DNA from: Alentia gelatinosa
Taxonomy: Eukaryota; Annelida; Polychaeta; Phyllodocida; Polynoidae
DNA: 64,000 bases
Direction of reading: 5' to 3'
Assembly: GCA_950022655.1 (NCBI GenBank)
Contig: OX465587.1
Location: 29,081,716-29,145,715, forward strand
In this document: positions 47,850 to 58,311 of the stretch, one piece after another
How the letters are laid out: every line of letters begins with the position of its first letter
How positions within the stretch are numbered: the first letter of the stretch is position 1
Notes under the pieces: generated by a model
Seen by the model: the letters and a program-made list of their open reading frames with translations, nothing else
What the model was told of the DNA's origin: nothing
Databases searched by the model: none
Position numbers and translations under genes: made by a program

Positions 47850-48445
47850 CCTCTCAGATCTTTCGCGGAACTAGCACTTGCTAATCTCTGCGTCAACCCA
47901 ACGCTGGTTCCCTGGTATCTAAATAAGGACAGGGGAACCAGCTAAAATTTCAGATTCAAAACAAGGCAACTGTCAAAAGTTTTGAAATTCAAAGAACTCA
48001 TATATTATGAGTTGTGAAATGTGGGAATTGTTAAATGAGCTTAATAGACAATCCTGCTGTTTTGTTTTCAGTTCTAAACCACTTTATTAAGTGAATCCAC
48101 AATTGATTAGACTGCCACTTCAAGTGAGCACATGTGTCATGTTTACAAAACAAAACCCAATAACACATGAGGTGCTATCCACTGTAAAAAGTAATCCCAG
48201 AGATTCTATCTGGTTTTATACAAATGGTAACAGAAATTAGTGTATATAATTTACCAAATAAACATGTTCATCTCTATTTACAAGTAGAACACAAAATAAC
48301 ACCCAAATCGCTGAGAATTAAGGATATTTGAAAAAACTGGTGGATGGGTCAGATTCTGTCCCAAACAGGCAGGTAGGGGCAGAAATACAAGCGGCCGCAG
48401 GAAGTAGAGTGCAGAATATCTGCTAGGAGAGTGAAGTCTGACAGT
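47850..48445. repeat. Family N repeat, copy 2
   Basis: Matches 32918-33910 in order without the long insertion: GCTAATCTCTGCGTCAACCC, TTCAGATTCAAAACAAGGCA, GAGGATATTTG-like block and GGAAGTAGAGTGCAG. Confidence 0.6.
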
Positions 48446-48952
48446 GGAAGATCTTACCACCGTGTTAGAACTGTATGTATATAATAAAAAATAGGTGCGC
48501 TGAGCATGATCCTAGATTATGAGAAACAACTCGTTATAACATGATAAAACAAAATGAGGTTAGATAATCAGATAAGCGCATGTTGCTAATTATAAGAGAT
48601 AACCACTTTTTTATAATATGATAATATATAATGAAAGGGATATATGAGGTAAAAAGATATAATGAGGTTAATTATAGCACATATATAGACATAACTAACA
48701 CAGATATGTTAAGTAGTCCATATGAAGGATAAGCTATCGCATTGTTAACACTGTGAACTCTCCAAATAATCCCAACCAAGTAGCAGTATATAGTCACAAC
48801 ATAAAGTGCTTTGGACACAGTAACCAATAAAAGAACTGTAATAACAGAAATGGTGAATAAACCCTTATAAAAGCAAAAAAACCGTCCTCTGGTGAACAGA
48901 CCCCTACAATATGATAATATACAACGAGGTTAATGAATTATTACCGAACTAG

Positions 48953-49170
48953 GCTTAGAGCCTTGAGAATCCACTGGCCTGCCTCCCGTGCTAAAGACGT
49001 ACATCAATGCAACCGGCGATTCCTATAATCTCAATGATGCCACCTACTGTGGTGCCAGTGGATTCTCAAGGCTCTAAGCCTAATTCATTAAGAATTCCTC
49101 TACTATAGAGGAACCTTGTACAGAATACCACCTAGAGAGTGTGAGATCTCATGAGAGGGGTGCACCGGGA
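48953..49170. repeat. Hairpin plus a lone inverted unit of the 60-bp array
   Basis: GGCTTAGAGCCTTGAGAATC and GATTCTCAAGGCTCTAAGCC are perfect arms (48955-49079). At 49117-49170 CTTGTACAGAATACCACCTA with GTGTGAGATCTCATGAGAGG is the reverse complement of one unit of the array at 51368. Confidence 0.7.
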
Positions 49171-49229
49171 GAAGGTCCATTTGGTGGTGGTGAGGGTGGT
49201 CGGAAGCATGTGCTTGGAGAGCGTGGTTT

Positions 49230-49425
49230 TGGCCCACTAGATTAAGGTCAACTATAGACTGTAGAACCATCCCTAGGAGCTATTAACACTATGTAAGGAG
49301 GTCAGGGTGAAGGTCGTGGCTTGCTGAGAATGCAGTCATTGGCTACTGGATCAAAGCACACCTACTCTAATCCTTATATGGCAGTGAAGGGAGAGGGACA
49401 ACTCCATGTTCTAGGCCCCTTCAGG
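49230..49425. repeat. Family F repeat
   Basis: AGATTAAGGTCAACTATAGA, CTATGTAAGGAGGTCAGGGT and CCTTATATGGCAGTGAAGGG in the same order as at 15700. Confidence 0.6.
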
Positions 49426-49979
49426 CATGAGGCCAGTCTCTGTGGTCAGCGAGCATAATGGGGGCTGGTGATGACCGTTGTGCCCTCTCCCGTTTCCCAT
49501 TTGGAGCTTTATATTTTCTATATATCTCCTTAAAATACTTAATGTTTGATTATAAGAATGTACTTATTCAAACAAAAAGAAAGGTGGTTTGAATATTTGC
49601 AAATAAATGTGATTCATACGATTCAACTATCTTAGATAATAAAAAAAATCAATGTTTGTAAAAAAAAAATCATGAACTCGCACAATCATAAGATTCGGTA
49701 AAAATTGCAGTCAAGAGTTATACAAAAATGTCCGTCAATAAGGATTCTGACCAACAATTTTTTTAATACGTTTACCTCCACTTTCGAATTTAAAGTCATA
49801 ATTCTCCATGCTTTAGTTTCATATGAAGAGACGTCACGAGTTTGAGTCTGAGTTTATTTATGCCACGCATTTTGTTGGCTATATAATTTCACGAGTCGAA
49901 GACATTACAGAGCCATTACAGAGACATTACAGATCCAACAAAATGAGTTGCATAGATTTAGCTCAAACTCAAACGAGTG

Positions 49980-50515
49980 GCGTCTAGATGTTATCCTACC
50001 CTGTTTCCATATTTTTTCAGTATCAGAAAGTAGTGACATAAACGACACTTTATGTCATACCCGTGACATAAACAAATCCCATGTTAAGCCTATGGCGTTT
50101 TTTATTAGAACTGAACGAGAGTTAGCCTGATTAGTTTTTATGCCACGACGGACAGGTCGTGTTTTACTACACGAGGCGATAGCCAAGTGTAGTGAGTAGC
50201 AGACCTGACCGGAGTGGCTTGAAAACTAGTCAGGCAAACTCGAGTTCGGTTCTGTATTTATCCTACCCCCTCTCTACACTTCAGGTGTGAGTTCTATTTT
50301 TCGATTACTCTGTATCATGCTAGCAACATCTGAATGGGCATTTTGAGTGCAACCGGAACTTTTTTTGTAGTAGCTGAAATCCTGGTCTCTGATTGGTCAA
50401 TTTTTTTTATTACTCTAGTAGAATAGAAAACACTTTATGTCACAGCATGCCACATAAAATTTGCTAATGTTAAGTCTATGGTGGCTTCTTATTAGGGGTA
50501 GGATAAATATCTACG
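49980..50515. mobile_element. Family B MITEs and hairpin
   Basis: GTTATCCTACCCTGTTTCCA at 49990, TTATTTATCCTACCCCCTCT near 50254 and ATTAGGGGTAGGATAAATAT at 50491 mark ends of two elements. The hairpin between has tip CACGAGGCGATAGCCAAGTG. Confidence 0.55.
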
Positions 50516-50814
50516 CCTCACAGTTACCTCAGTGAGTGAACGCTTCAAAGCCACTTCATGTATTAGGTAGCTTCTGGAAGAACAGGAGCTCATGTTACAG
50601 GAAAAATAAAAACTGTCTTCTTTGCTAGCTGCCTGTTCTTCATGTCAAGTCTGAGACCGACTCGCTAGCAGCCATTACTGGGGCTTTGATTGGCACCTGT
50701 CCCGAGCTACATTAGAAGTCTTTTAAAAACCATTGTTGGCGTTTATAGAGTGAGGGCTATTGAAAAGCTTCCCCGATACAAAACCCTGTGTGTTTAAAGC
50801 CAAAGAAGAGCATA

Positions 50815-51360
50815 TATTAAAGGCATGTCCTACAGTACACAGTAGCGCCACCTGGTGATTTTCAAATACTGATAATTATTAAAAACCAGTCATATTGAGA
50901 ATTTTTTTTATTTTCGCGGTTACAATGATAGATTCTGGCTAGAATGATAAGCCAGTACTTAAAACCAGTCATATAGAGAAGTTTTGCTTGATAATATCAT
51001 ACCAATTTGAATCATTAAGTATCCAATACAAGTTTCAAGCATAATAATTCAGTTATCGAAGATAACACCATGATTGTAGTAACTAAGAGTTTGGTAAGTA
51101 TGTGAACCAGTTAGTTGATACTACTATCTAAAGAGACCATATGCATATAAACCAGGAATATATAATCCCGGAACTGTCATAAGGATTAATTACTGAACAC
51201 GTTGAAACATGTGTCGACATATTTTCTATGTCAATATATAGTAACATTTTATCAAGTTCAGGTAAGGGTCCTCGTTCCGTGTAGCAGTACAGTATGATCA
51301 GGTCTATATAACTACTGAAAACAAGGACGGTGACAAATGGTTTTTAAAATTCTAATGTGT
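50815..51360. mobile_element. Family G element, partial
   Basis: AAAGGCATGTCCTACAGTAC and GCGCCACCTGGTGATTTTCA at the left, GAAAACAAGGACGGTGACAA at the right, as at 1140-1358. Confidence 0.5.
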
Positions 51361-51367
51361 AGCACTG

Positions 51368-52004
51368 CACGTGCACCCCGCTCATAAGATCTCACACTCT
51401 CTGAGTGGTATTCTGTACAAGGTTCTCACTACGCACCCCTCTCATAAGATCTCACACTCTCTAAGTGGTGTTCTGTACAAGGTTCTCACTACGCACCCCT
51501 CTCATAAGATCTGAGACTCTCTAAGTGGTATTCTCTACACGGTTCTCACTATGCACCCCTCTCATAAGATCTCACACTCTCTAAGTGGTATTCTGTACAA
51601 GGTTCTCACAACGCACCCCTCTCATAAGATCTCACACTCTCTAAGTGGTATTCTGTACAAGGTTCTCACTACGTACCCCTCTCATAAGATCTCACACTCT
51701 CTAAGTGGTATTCTGTACAAGGTTCTCACTATGCACCCCTCTCATAAGATCTCACACTCTCTAAGTGGTATTCTGTACAAGGTTCTCACTATGCGCTGCT
51801 CTCATGAGATCTCACACTCTCTGAGTGGTATTCTGTACAAGGTTCTCACTACGCACCCCTCTCATAAGATCTGACACTCTCTAAGTGGTATTCTCTACAC
51901 GGTTCTCACTACGCACCCCTCCCATAAGATCTCACACTCTCTAAGTGGTATTCTGTACAAGGTTCTCACTACGCACCCCTCTCATAAGATCTCACTCTCT
52001 GTCT
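51368..52004. repeat. 60-bp tandem array
   Basis: About 10.6 units of exactly 60 bp: ACGCACCCCTCTCATAAGAT, CTCACACTCTCTAAGTGGTA, TTCTGTACAAGGTTCTCACT. Sixty is divisible by three, so the 107-codon frame here is a 20-residue repeat with no independent support. Confidence 0.95.
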
Positions 52005-52639
52005 ACGATTGGTGTTGTCAATCGCAGCCTATATCGGTATCCTATCATGGGCTATCGTAGAATCAGTCGCAGACACCTGTTCCACTGCCACGATTTTGTC
52101 TGACCTTATAATAGAATCGATTTCGTGTCAGGAAGTCAATTGTAAGGCCTATCGGGACCAGAAATGGCGTTGGTGGGGGTTAAGCGTTAACACTATATAT
52201 CACCCGGCTGTAATAAATATCATATATTAAAGCCAACCGGAAACCGATACAGAAACTGAAGCGATTTCTAGCCTCACCTACTGTGATTCCATTTACACGC
52301 TTCTATTATCACTTGTTTAAATCAGACTATGATATCACAATACACAGTAGAATGTTTGTCAGTCTTTCCATATATATTTCAACACAAGGGCTGGACAACA
52401 CAGCCCCTGAATGGAATTCTATAGAAATGCCACCTACCCCATCATATATCCCATTTAGCTGCGATTGGTGGTATTATAAAGAAACTCCTCGATGGTGTTC
52501 GCATACATGTGGGGTGAGAGTAGTGTTATATAACATGAACAACGAGGGACAGGCTTCATGAACAATGGCATTTTAGATCATGGCTCGCCAGTCACTCTCT
52601 GGCACATATGTTCTCTGTGTTCCTATTGGGTGTTCATGT

Positions 52640-52870
52640 ATGGGTGAACGAGGCTTATCTGTGTGTGCGTCTGTAACCACCGCCATGCGACCACGAATAG
52701 AGAGAAACGGGAAGCGGGTCGGCGGAAGTTGCCGGGACCTCATCTGCATAACCCGAGTTCGTTGATTTGATTGATCGAGAGGTCACGTGACCCTTGCGTC
52801 GGTTTGTTGTTGTTTCGCTGGCCATGTGCGTTTGACATCGGCGTGCCACCCGACTTCGTAGGTGTTTTAG
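52640..52870. promoter_or_regulatory. CpG-rich patch with a palindromic GGTCACGTGACC E-box
   Basis: CpG-dense stretch. The 12-base palindrome GGTCACGTGACC at 52781-52792 contains the CLEAR/USF core GTCACGTGAC. Minus-strand and plus-strand frames of about 60 codons cross it with no family pattern. Confidence 0.3.
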
Positions 52871-53079
52871 GGGGTTCTGCGTGGTATGTCACACAGTTCC
52901 TACGTAGTTTAACCATTAAAACTAAAAACAATTAACCAAAAATTTCTATTAGGTGTTCCCCCTGCTGTAAGCCACTTGTGTGTGGACCATTATTTCACAG
53001 ATGTCAGTTGGGTATGAGCAGCCTTGTTGTGTGGTGTTTCCACCTAGCGATTTACATCTATACAGCGTATACAGATAAA

Positions 53080-53348
53080 ATATCAACCTTAAATATGCAT
53101 TATTTCTGGAATTATAAAGGAATTATGGTTGATTACACTGGTTGCATCCTGAGCTATATCGGGGTGTATCGGGACCATGGCACCTTTTTCATGCACCCTC
53201 CCAATACGTTACGACGTGCACCGACCCGAGCCGACGCGAACCGATACGCTACGATATGCCTTCCGACGCGCTACGATATGGTAATTTTGTATCGGCTCGT
53301 GTCGGCTCATGTCGGCTCGGGTCGGCGTTGGTGGGTGCGGGGTCGAAG
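53080..53348. mobile_element. CGACGCG-rich element, inverted copy
   Basis: TTTCTGGAATTATAAAGGAA, CGCTACGATATGGTAATTTT and CGGCGTTGGTGGGTGCGGGG are the reverse complement of 47094-47345 with scattered changes. Frames over it (52978-53444) are not genes. Confidence 0.6.
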
Positions 53349-53573
53349 TCTATCATAATGTCTATTGGGACCAGAATCGGCTTTGATGAGTGCTATCATT
53401 TACATGTGAGCCATGACGCCCCCCGAGTTGTTGTTCTTCACTAATGGAGGTGAAAAAGTAGGAGTTCTTCACTAATTGAGGTGTAAAAGAAGTGAGTGAT
53501 AATTGGGAAGTGTCACAACTCTAGCCTTGCTGACATATTTATATAAAGTGTTCCATGTGGAAAATATCATGTC

Positions 53574-53594
53574 TTTTTTTTTTTCTTTTTTTTT
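53574..53594 (-). other. A-rich tail of the LINE
   Basis: Twenty-one bases that are A on the minus strand except for one G. Position and composition fit the 3' end of a retrotransposed RNA copy. Sequence beyond it (53557-53573) does not match the 5' flank, so target-site duplication is unproven. Confidence 0.7.
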
Positions 53595-54069
53595 CAGAAC
53601 TTTTATTTCACTGTCAACATTACGATAAGTACATTGCTTCTCGAATACATCGGGAAAGTTCCCGCATTTACAATCTTGTCTTGAACTTTGTAGTTATGAC
53701 ATTACTTTCCTCTACATTGGATTTGTTGACAATGAAATCAGGGTGGATATCAAGTTTTGTATAACTTGATTTTCATATCCTGCCACACTCCCAGGCTAAG
53801 CCAAAATCTGGAGGGGGGCTTACAATGCATCCGTCCAAATATCCTCCAAGTCTCTTAATAGTCTTACCACGACAAATACAAGGACAAAATTCAAACTTTG
53901 GTAATATCGTATGTTGTATCACATATAGTAAACAGAGTAACAACCAGGATCAGATCTGTCTGTCTTAGAATAGGGGATGGGATCAGACTGAGCGGTCATT
54001 TATGGATTTCCTAGATTTTAGGCTTTTGTTTCAGAAAAATAGTACTAGTAATAATGATACAAGGGGCAG
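53595..54069 (-). other. 3' UTR of the LINE
   Basis: About 475 nt between the RT stop and the A-rich tail, with no open frame of note. It carries the AATAAA signal near its end. I see no short tandem repeat at the 3' end of the kind common in CR1 and L2; an A-tail is more Jockey/L1-like. Confidence 0.65.
53602..53607 (-). promoter_or_regulatory. Polyadenylation signal AATAAA of the LINE
   Basis: Read on the minus strand, AATAAA lies 7 nt before the A-rich run that ends the element. This is close to, but a little nearer than, the usual 10-30 nt. It supports Pol II transcription of the source element. Confidence 0.6.
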
Positions 54070-56943
54070 TCAGTTCGGTATACTATTCCTCAATTTTAAT
54101 TTTGTGAGTTTCTTAAATGTTTCATAGTTCTCCGTGTTCCGGACTGCTGGGCCCAAGGCATTCCATTTTATAGCACCATGATGGAGTACAGACCTTTCAT
54201 TTGCTTGACAGTGAGGGGTTGTCATTTTTAAAATCGGTGCTGTCTGTGCCCGAGTAAATGCTGTTGGTTGTTGGCAGTATTCATTTTTCTTTGACCTTAG
54301 GTACATCAAGTTTAGGACATGACTGTTCATTCTCTCCGATAAATAGGGAATTCTAGATACATTGTGTAGTGTTCTAACAGAGGTATAAATGGTCGCCCTT
54401 AGGCATATGCGTAAACATTTGTTCTGGAGCTTTTGTAGTTTGCTTACATGGGAAAAATCTGACGTTGCAAAAAGTACATTTCCATAGTCGAAGTATGGCA
54501 TAACTGTCGATTTATATACCTTTAGCGCACTTTCAACATCAAGATAAGGGCGCATTTTGCTTAGTTGGTACATCCGGTAAGATACCTTCTTTACAATGTT
54601 ATTTATATGCGAGTGGTAATTCAGACTGGAGTCCAGAATTACCCCCAGGTATCGGTATTCAAAATCAGTTTGAAGAGGATTCCCACTATAAGTAATTATT
54701 GGTGTATGTTTGTTCTTTTTACGTTTTGAGGTGAAATGTAATATTTTTGTCTTGTCTGTGTTTACTGTGAGCTTATTTTGCTCGCACCAAGTGGCCATTT
54801 TATCCATTGAAGATTGTAATAATAATCCTAAACTGTCGGTATCATGGCCTGAATTAAAAAGGACAGTGTCGTCCGCATATAAGCAAATTTCTGAGTCTTT
54901 GATAGCCGCTGTTAGGTCGTTGATATACAGGATAAACATCAGAGGTCCAAGTATGGAGCCTTGAGGGACCCCACAACCAACTCAGAGTTGGGAAGAATTA
55001 ATATTGTTCGCTCTGGTAACTTGTTTTCTATTTGCTAAGTAATTTTGAACCCAATTTAGATTTTAATCTCGTATACCATAATGATTTAGTTTTTCTAAAA
55101 GAATTTTGTGATTAACCGTGTCAAAAGCTTTTTTAAAGTCTACAAAAATTGCTATTGTATCTTTACCTATATTTCTATTTAATAAGATGTGATCGGTTAG
55201 TGTAGCTATGGAGTTGGTTGTGGAGTGTCCCTTTCTAAAGCCCGATTGTTTCTGGGTTAGTATTTGGTGGTGCTCAACAAAGTTAGTGATTTGGGCATGT
55301 ACTATTGACTCAATAAATTTTGACGGTAGTGGTTCTAGGGTTATGGGACGAAGGTTGGAGACCGTTAGGTCTTCACCCCCTTTAGGTATGGGTATCACAC
55401 AAGTTTCTTTCCATGATTGAGGTATTTCTTGTTGCTTAAATGAGGTGTTTATAAGATCCTGTATTATGTTGGGGATGGCAATAAACGTGTCTTTTAGTAC
55501 CTTTGAGTTGACTCCCTCTATCATAGATTGCTTGTTAATGTTAATTTGTTTTGCTATTTTCATTACTTCTTCTGCTGTGGTTTTCAAATTTTCCATCCGA
55601 GAAGGATTTCGAGTGTCATAATGTTTGAAAGGTGTGTACATTGCTGCTGATAAATTATGTCCAACATTAGAGAAGAACTGGTTAATACACTGTGGTATGT
55701 CGGTATCTGAAATAGGGTTGCCATTTGAGTCATTCAGCAGGATAAAATTTTCCGGTTTTGATTCAGTTCCCGGGAGGATACTGCCAATCGTGCGCCAAAA
55801 TTTCTTGTGGTCACCCTGTGCTATGTTAATTTGGTTTACTATGTAAAGCTGACGGGACGATTTTATTAATTGATTTGTTCTATTCCTGTTTTCTCGAGCA
55901 TTTGCCCAGTCCTCAGGATTTCCTGTTTTTTTCGCTTTCTTTAGTAACCTATTTTTAGCATGTATCATCTCCAACACTTCATGTGTTATCCAAGGTTCTT
56001 GCTTTTGTTTTATGTAAAATTCTTTGAAAGGACACATTTTATCTAATATGAATCTGATTTTCTGAAGTATTTGCTTCCATTTTTGTTCTACTGTTATCAA
56101 GTTATTGTACTCATCCCACTTTTCTGTTTGTATTAACCTAGTGAAATTTACAGCATTGTACCTTTGGTAACTTCTGCCAAATATCTTTTTCATCCTGTTT
56201 GGTTCGCTAACTTTCTTTTTAACACAAAATATACATTGATGATCGCTTAATGTGGTTTCAAGTACACCTGACTTTCTTATGTGCTTAATATCCGTGAAGA
56301 TCAAATCAAGTATCGAGTTGTTTTCAGAATACCGTGTTATGTCTTCAACTAGTTGCGATAGGTTCAGGGAAGTCAACATTTCAAGGAAGCCATTTACAGT
56401 GTTATCCAATTTGTTCAGTACGTTAATATTTATGTCTCCCATTATTAAAATTTCACAGTTGTAATTATTTCTTACTTCTTGTATGACATACGTTAGGTGA
56501 TTTAAACATTGTTGGAGGTTACCGTTTCTTGGTCTATAGATATTTAAAAATACAGTATCTTTCTCTTTTACTTTTTCCAATAAGAGACATTGCAGCTCTA
56601 GGTCCTTGGAGCTACAATTTTTGGTTTTAAGAGCATTCGCATCACATTTCACATTTTTGTTAACAAATGTACACACACCTCCTCCTATCTTAGGTTCAGT
56701 ATCGTTCCTATTCCGTTTCCAAGATCTATCTACTCTAAAACAGTTATAGTTTGATAATTGGTAACTTAGGTAGTCGTCATTCTTGGTAAACCATGATTCG
56801 GATACAGAAATAACATCACAGGTAACATTGGAGAAATGAGCTATAAATGAGTCGAATTTTGACTTTAAACTTCTAGTATTAGTGTGCACATATAGTGATC
56901 CTTTCAGTTGTCGTATCTCTGCTAAGTTGTATAGCTTAGTCAT
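54070..56943 (-). pseudogene. LINE endonuclease/reverse transcriptase ORF with two in-frame stops
   Basis: About 957 codons in a single frame starting at ATG 56943. The N-terminal APE-type endonuclease shows NTRSL (22-26), SESW (48-51), GGGV (87-90), MGDININ (168-174) and SDHQ (233-236). The reverse transcriptase shows LRPITL (531-536), SGFRKGHST (567-575) and FVDFKKAFD (600-608, motif A). The frame then stops (TAA, 55063-55065), reopens, stops again (TGA, 54982-54984) and continues through PQGSILGP and YADD (motif C) into a typical LINE thumb/C-terminal region ending at 54070. The frame is unbroken otherwise, so these look like recent nonsense mutations rather than long decay. As it stands the copy cannot make full-length RT: the first stop falls between motifs A and B. 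CR1/L2/Jockey group is my best placement. Confidence 0.93.
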
Positions 56944-57197
56944 ATTTTAAACAAGTTACCCCAGTTCAAACCGCCTTGCATTGCTATGGGTTTAACCTCT
57001 TTTGTCACATGTAGTCTTTGCTTTAGACGAGTGCGTCCTTGTAGTCCCCACTCCAATTCAGTTCTGTCAAGTTCAGAGTTTAGGCAGATACGTAACTGCA
57101 ACTTCTTAATACTAAGTAACAAACAATTATAGAGCACAAAGACTGCAACTATGGCAAATGTGCTCCAACTTATAAGGATGGTAAGCATGTGAGTCAT
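56940..57197 (-). CDS. Small ORF with one predicted membrane helix, overlapping EN-RT start
   Basis: An 85-codon ATG-started frame; the frame is also open for 11 codons upstream, from a GTG. Near the N-terminus is a hydrophobic run (from MLTILISW to about NCLLLSI, roughly 25 residues) long enough to span a membrane, followed by a charged, basic C-terminal half. Its TGA stop overlaps the ATG of the EN-RT frame in ATGA (56940-56943). I recognise no family. It could be a real accessory protein, the remains of a longer ORF, or a leader that sets up reinitiation on the downstream frame. SART1-type LINEs are known to use an overlapping stop-start for ORF2. Coding status is inferred. Confidence 0.4.
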   Translation of the reverse strand: MTHMLTILISWSTFAIVAVFVLYNCLLLSIKKLQLRICLNSELDRTELEWGLQGRTRLKQRLHVTKEVKPIAMQGGLNWGNLFKI

Positions 57198-57564
57198 GTA
57201 CCTACCATACAGGTTTTCGTGCCACCTCACCTCAGGTTATCCATTTGCAGGTATATCGCATAATTTATCAAATTTAAGTATATGTTGTTGTTGGGAGGGG
57301 GAAGAGAGAGACAAGAAACTTGGTTCCAGTGAGTAAATGTAAGTAACAATTTTCTCCAAGGGAAACAAGCTCACAGACCAACTTAAAATTCAGGTCTTTT
57401 GGAAATAATTTTGAGTCTAATGATTTAGGGGGGAGGAAGACATAAGGGAAAAATTTTGACTTTGCCTGGGTTTGCGTTATGAGATGTTGTAAGTAACAAA
57501 CTCCTCATAGAGTACTAGTACAGGCTTCTCCAGAGTCAATTTGGTATGTTGGGTTAGAGTCTAT
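57198..57564 (-). other. Spacer between SGNH ORF and membrane mini-ORF
   Basis: This stretch has no long frame on the sense strand of the element. The only structure I see is a 12-base motif (TTGTTACTTACA read on the minus strand) occurring twice, at 57488-57499 and 57338-57349, 150 bp apart. An internal promoter, an IRES-like segment or an intron-like region are all possible, but nothing in the sequence decides between them. Confidence 0.4.
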
Positions 57565-58302
57565 CTACCAACAGTAAGCTCGAGGGTTCAGGTTCCTTTC
57601 GAACACAGTAAGGAAATCCTTGGCCCAGAGGTCCGCTAACTGGGGGGATAGATGTACACCGTCCTTTGGCGACATATAGTCTGGGCTGAAATGTAGCTTA
57701 TTTTTGCGCCATCTGTGTGTGTGGTTGGCGATCCATGGAAAACTCAGGTGCTGTTTTGCATTTATCTCGATCAGAAACTTGTTATAGTCGCATATCGCAG
57801 AGTTGACCAGGTCTTGCTGTTCAGGCGTTGAGCTTGCAATGGAGTACTTTAGCGTTGGGGCTGCTAGGGGACAGAAAACCAGCTTTGCATCAGGTCGATT
57901 TTGGTACAGCCAGTCGCGTCCTACGTCCGTATAAATGACCAAGTTCGTAGCAAGCTCATTTGCAGATTCCCAGGTTAACGATATTTGGTGTGTAGTTGGG
58001 TCTTTCGTTGTTACGTTACACACACCGCCACATACATAGATTATCGAGTGGGGATTATGTGATATGAATGTGTCGGCAAGTACGATGAGGTCTTGTATTT
58101 TGGCCCCCTTAAATGTATAAACTGCGAAGCGGTTCATATTAACATTTCGTAGGGTTATGGCTTCCTGGAGTGGTGCGACGCGTGAATCACCCAAAATTAT
58201 GTGATTCGGGCATGGTTTCCAGACTCGGGTAAGCATTCTTTCAAGTTTACTCAGTTCGGCATCTAGCTTTGTAGGGTATGTGATTCCTCGTCGTGAATAC
58301 AT
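57565..58302 (-). CDS. SGNH/GDSL-like hydrolase ORF of the LINE
   Basis: A 245-residue intact frame starting with ATG nine bases after the NADAR stop. It has the SGNH block order: GDSRV (38-42, nucleophile Ser40), Gly66 in TFKGAKIQDL, CGGVCN (91-96, with Gly and Asn96), and DGVHLS (214-219, Asp214/His217). No signal peptide or membrane segment is visible. Esterase-type SGNH domains are known in ORF1 proteins of some CR1-like LINEs, where they are thought to act on lipids or acyl esters or to assist ribonucleoprotein handling. Here the domain is a separate frame rather than fused to a nucleic-acid-binding module. Enzymatic activity is inferred from the motif only. An alternative is a structural SGNH fold without catalysis. 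Confidence 0.82.
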   Translation of the reverse strand: MYSRRGITYPTKLDAELSKLERMLTRVWKPCPNHIILGDSRVAPLQEAITLRNVNMNRFAVYTFKGAKIQDLIVLADTFISHNPHSIIYVCGGVCNVTTKDPTTHQISLTWESANELATNLVIYTDVGRDWLYQNRPDAKLVFCPLAAPTLKYSIASSTPEQQDLVNSAICDYNKFLIEINAKQHLSFPWIANHTHRWRKNKLHFSPDYMSPKDGVHLSPQLADLWAKDFLTVFERNLNPRAYCW

Positions 58303-58311
58303 GATGGAGAC

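Noticed and set aside
51551..51874. A 107-codon frame with a regular 20-residue repeat
   Set aside because: It is the translation of the 60-bp tandem array; the period is a multiple of three, so any stop-free phase stays open. No start context or family support.
52978..53444. Two overlapping plus-strand frames of 126 and 100 codons
   Set aside because: They run through the inverted CGACGCG-rich element, which is also open in other frames at 47054-47267.
54982..55065. Programmed readthrough or selenocysteine at the two RT stops
   Set aside because: Two different stops (TAA and TGA) so close together with no visible recoding structure are better explained by mutation.
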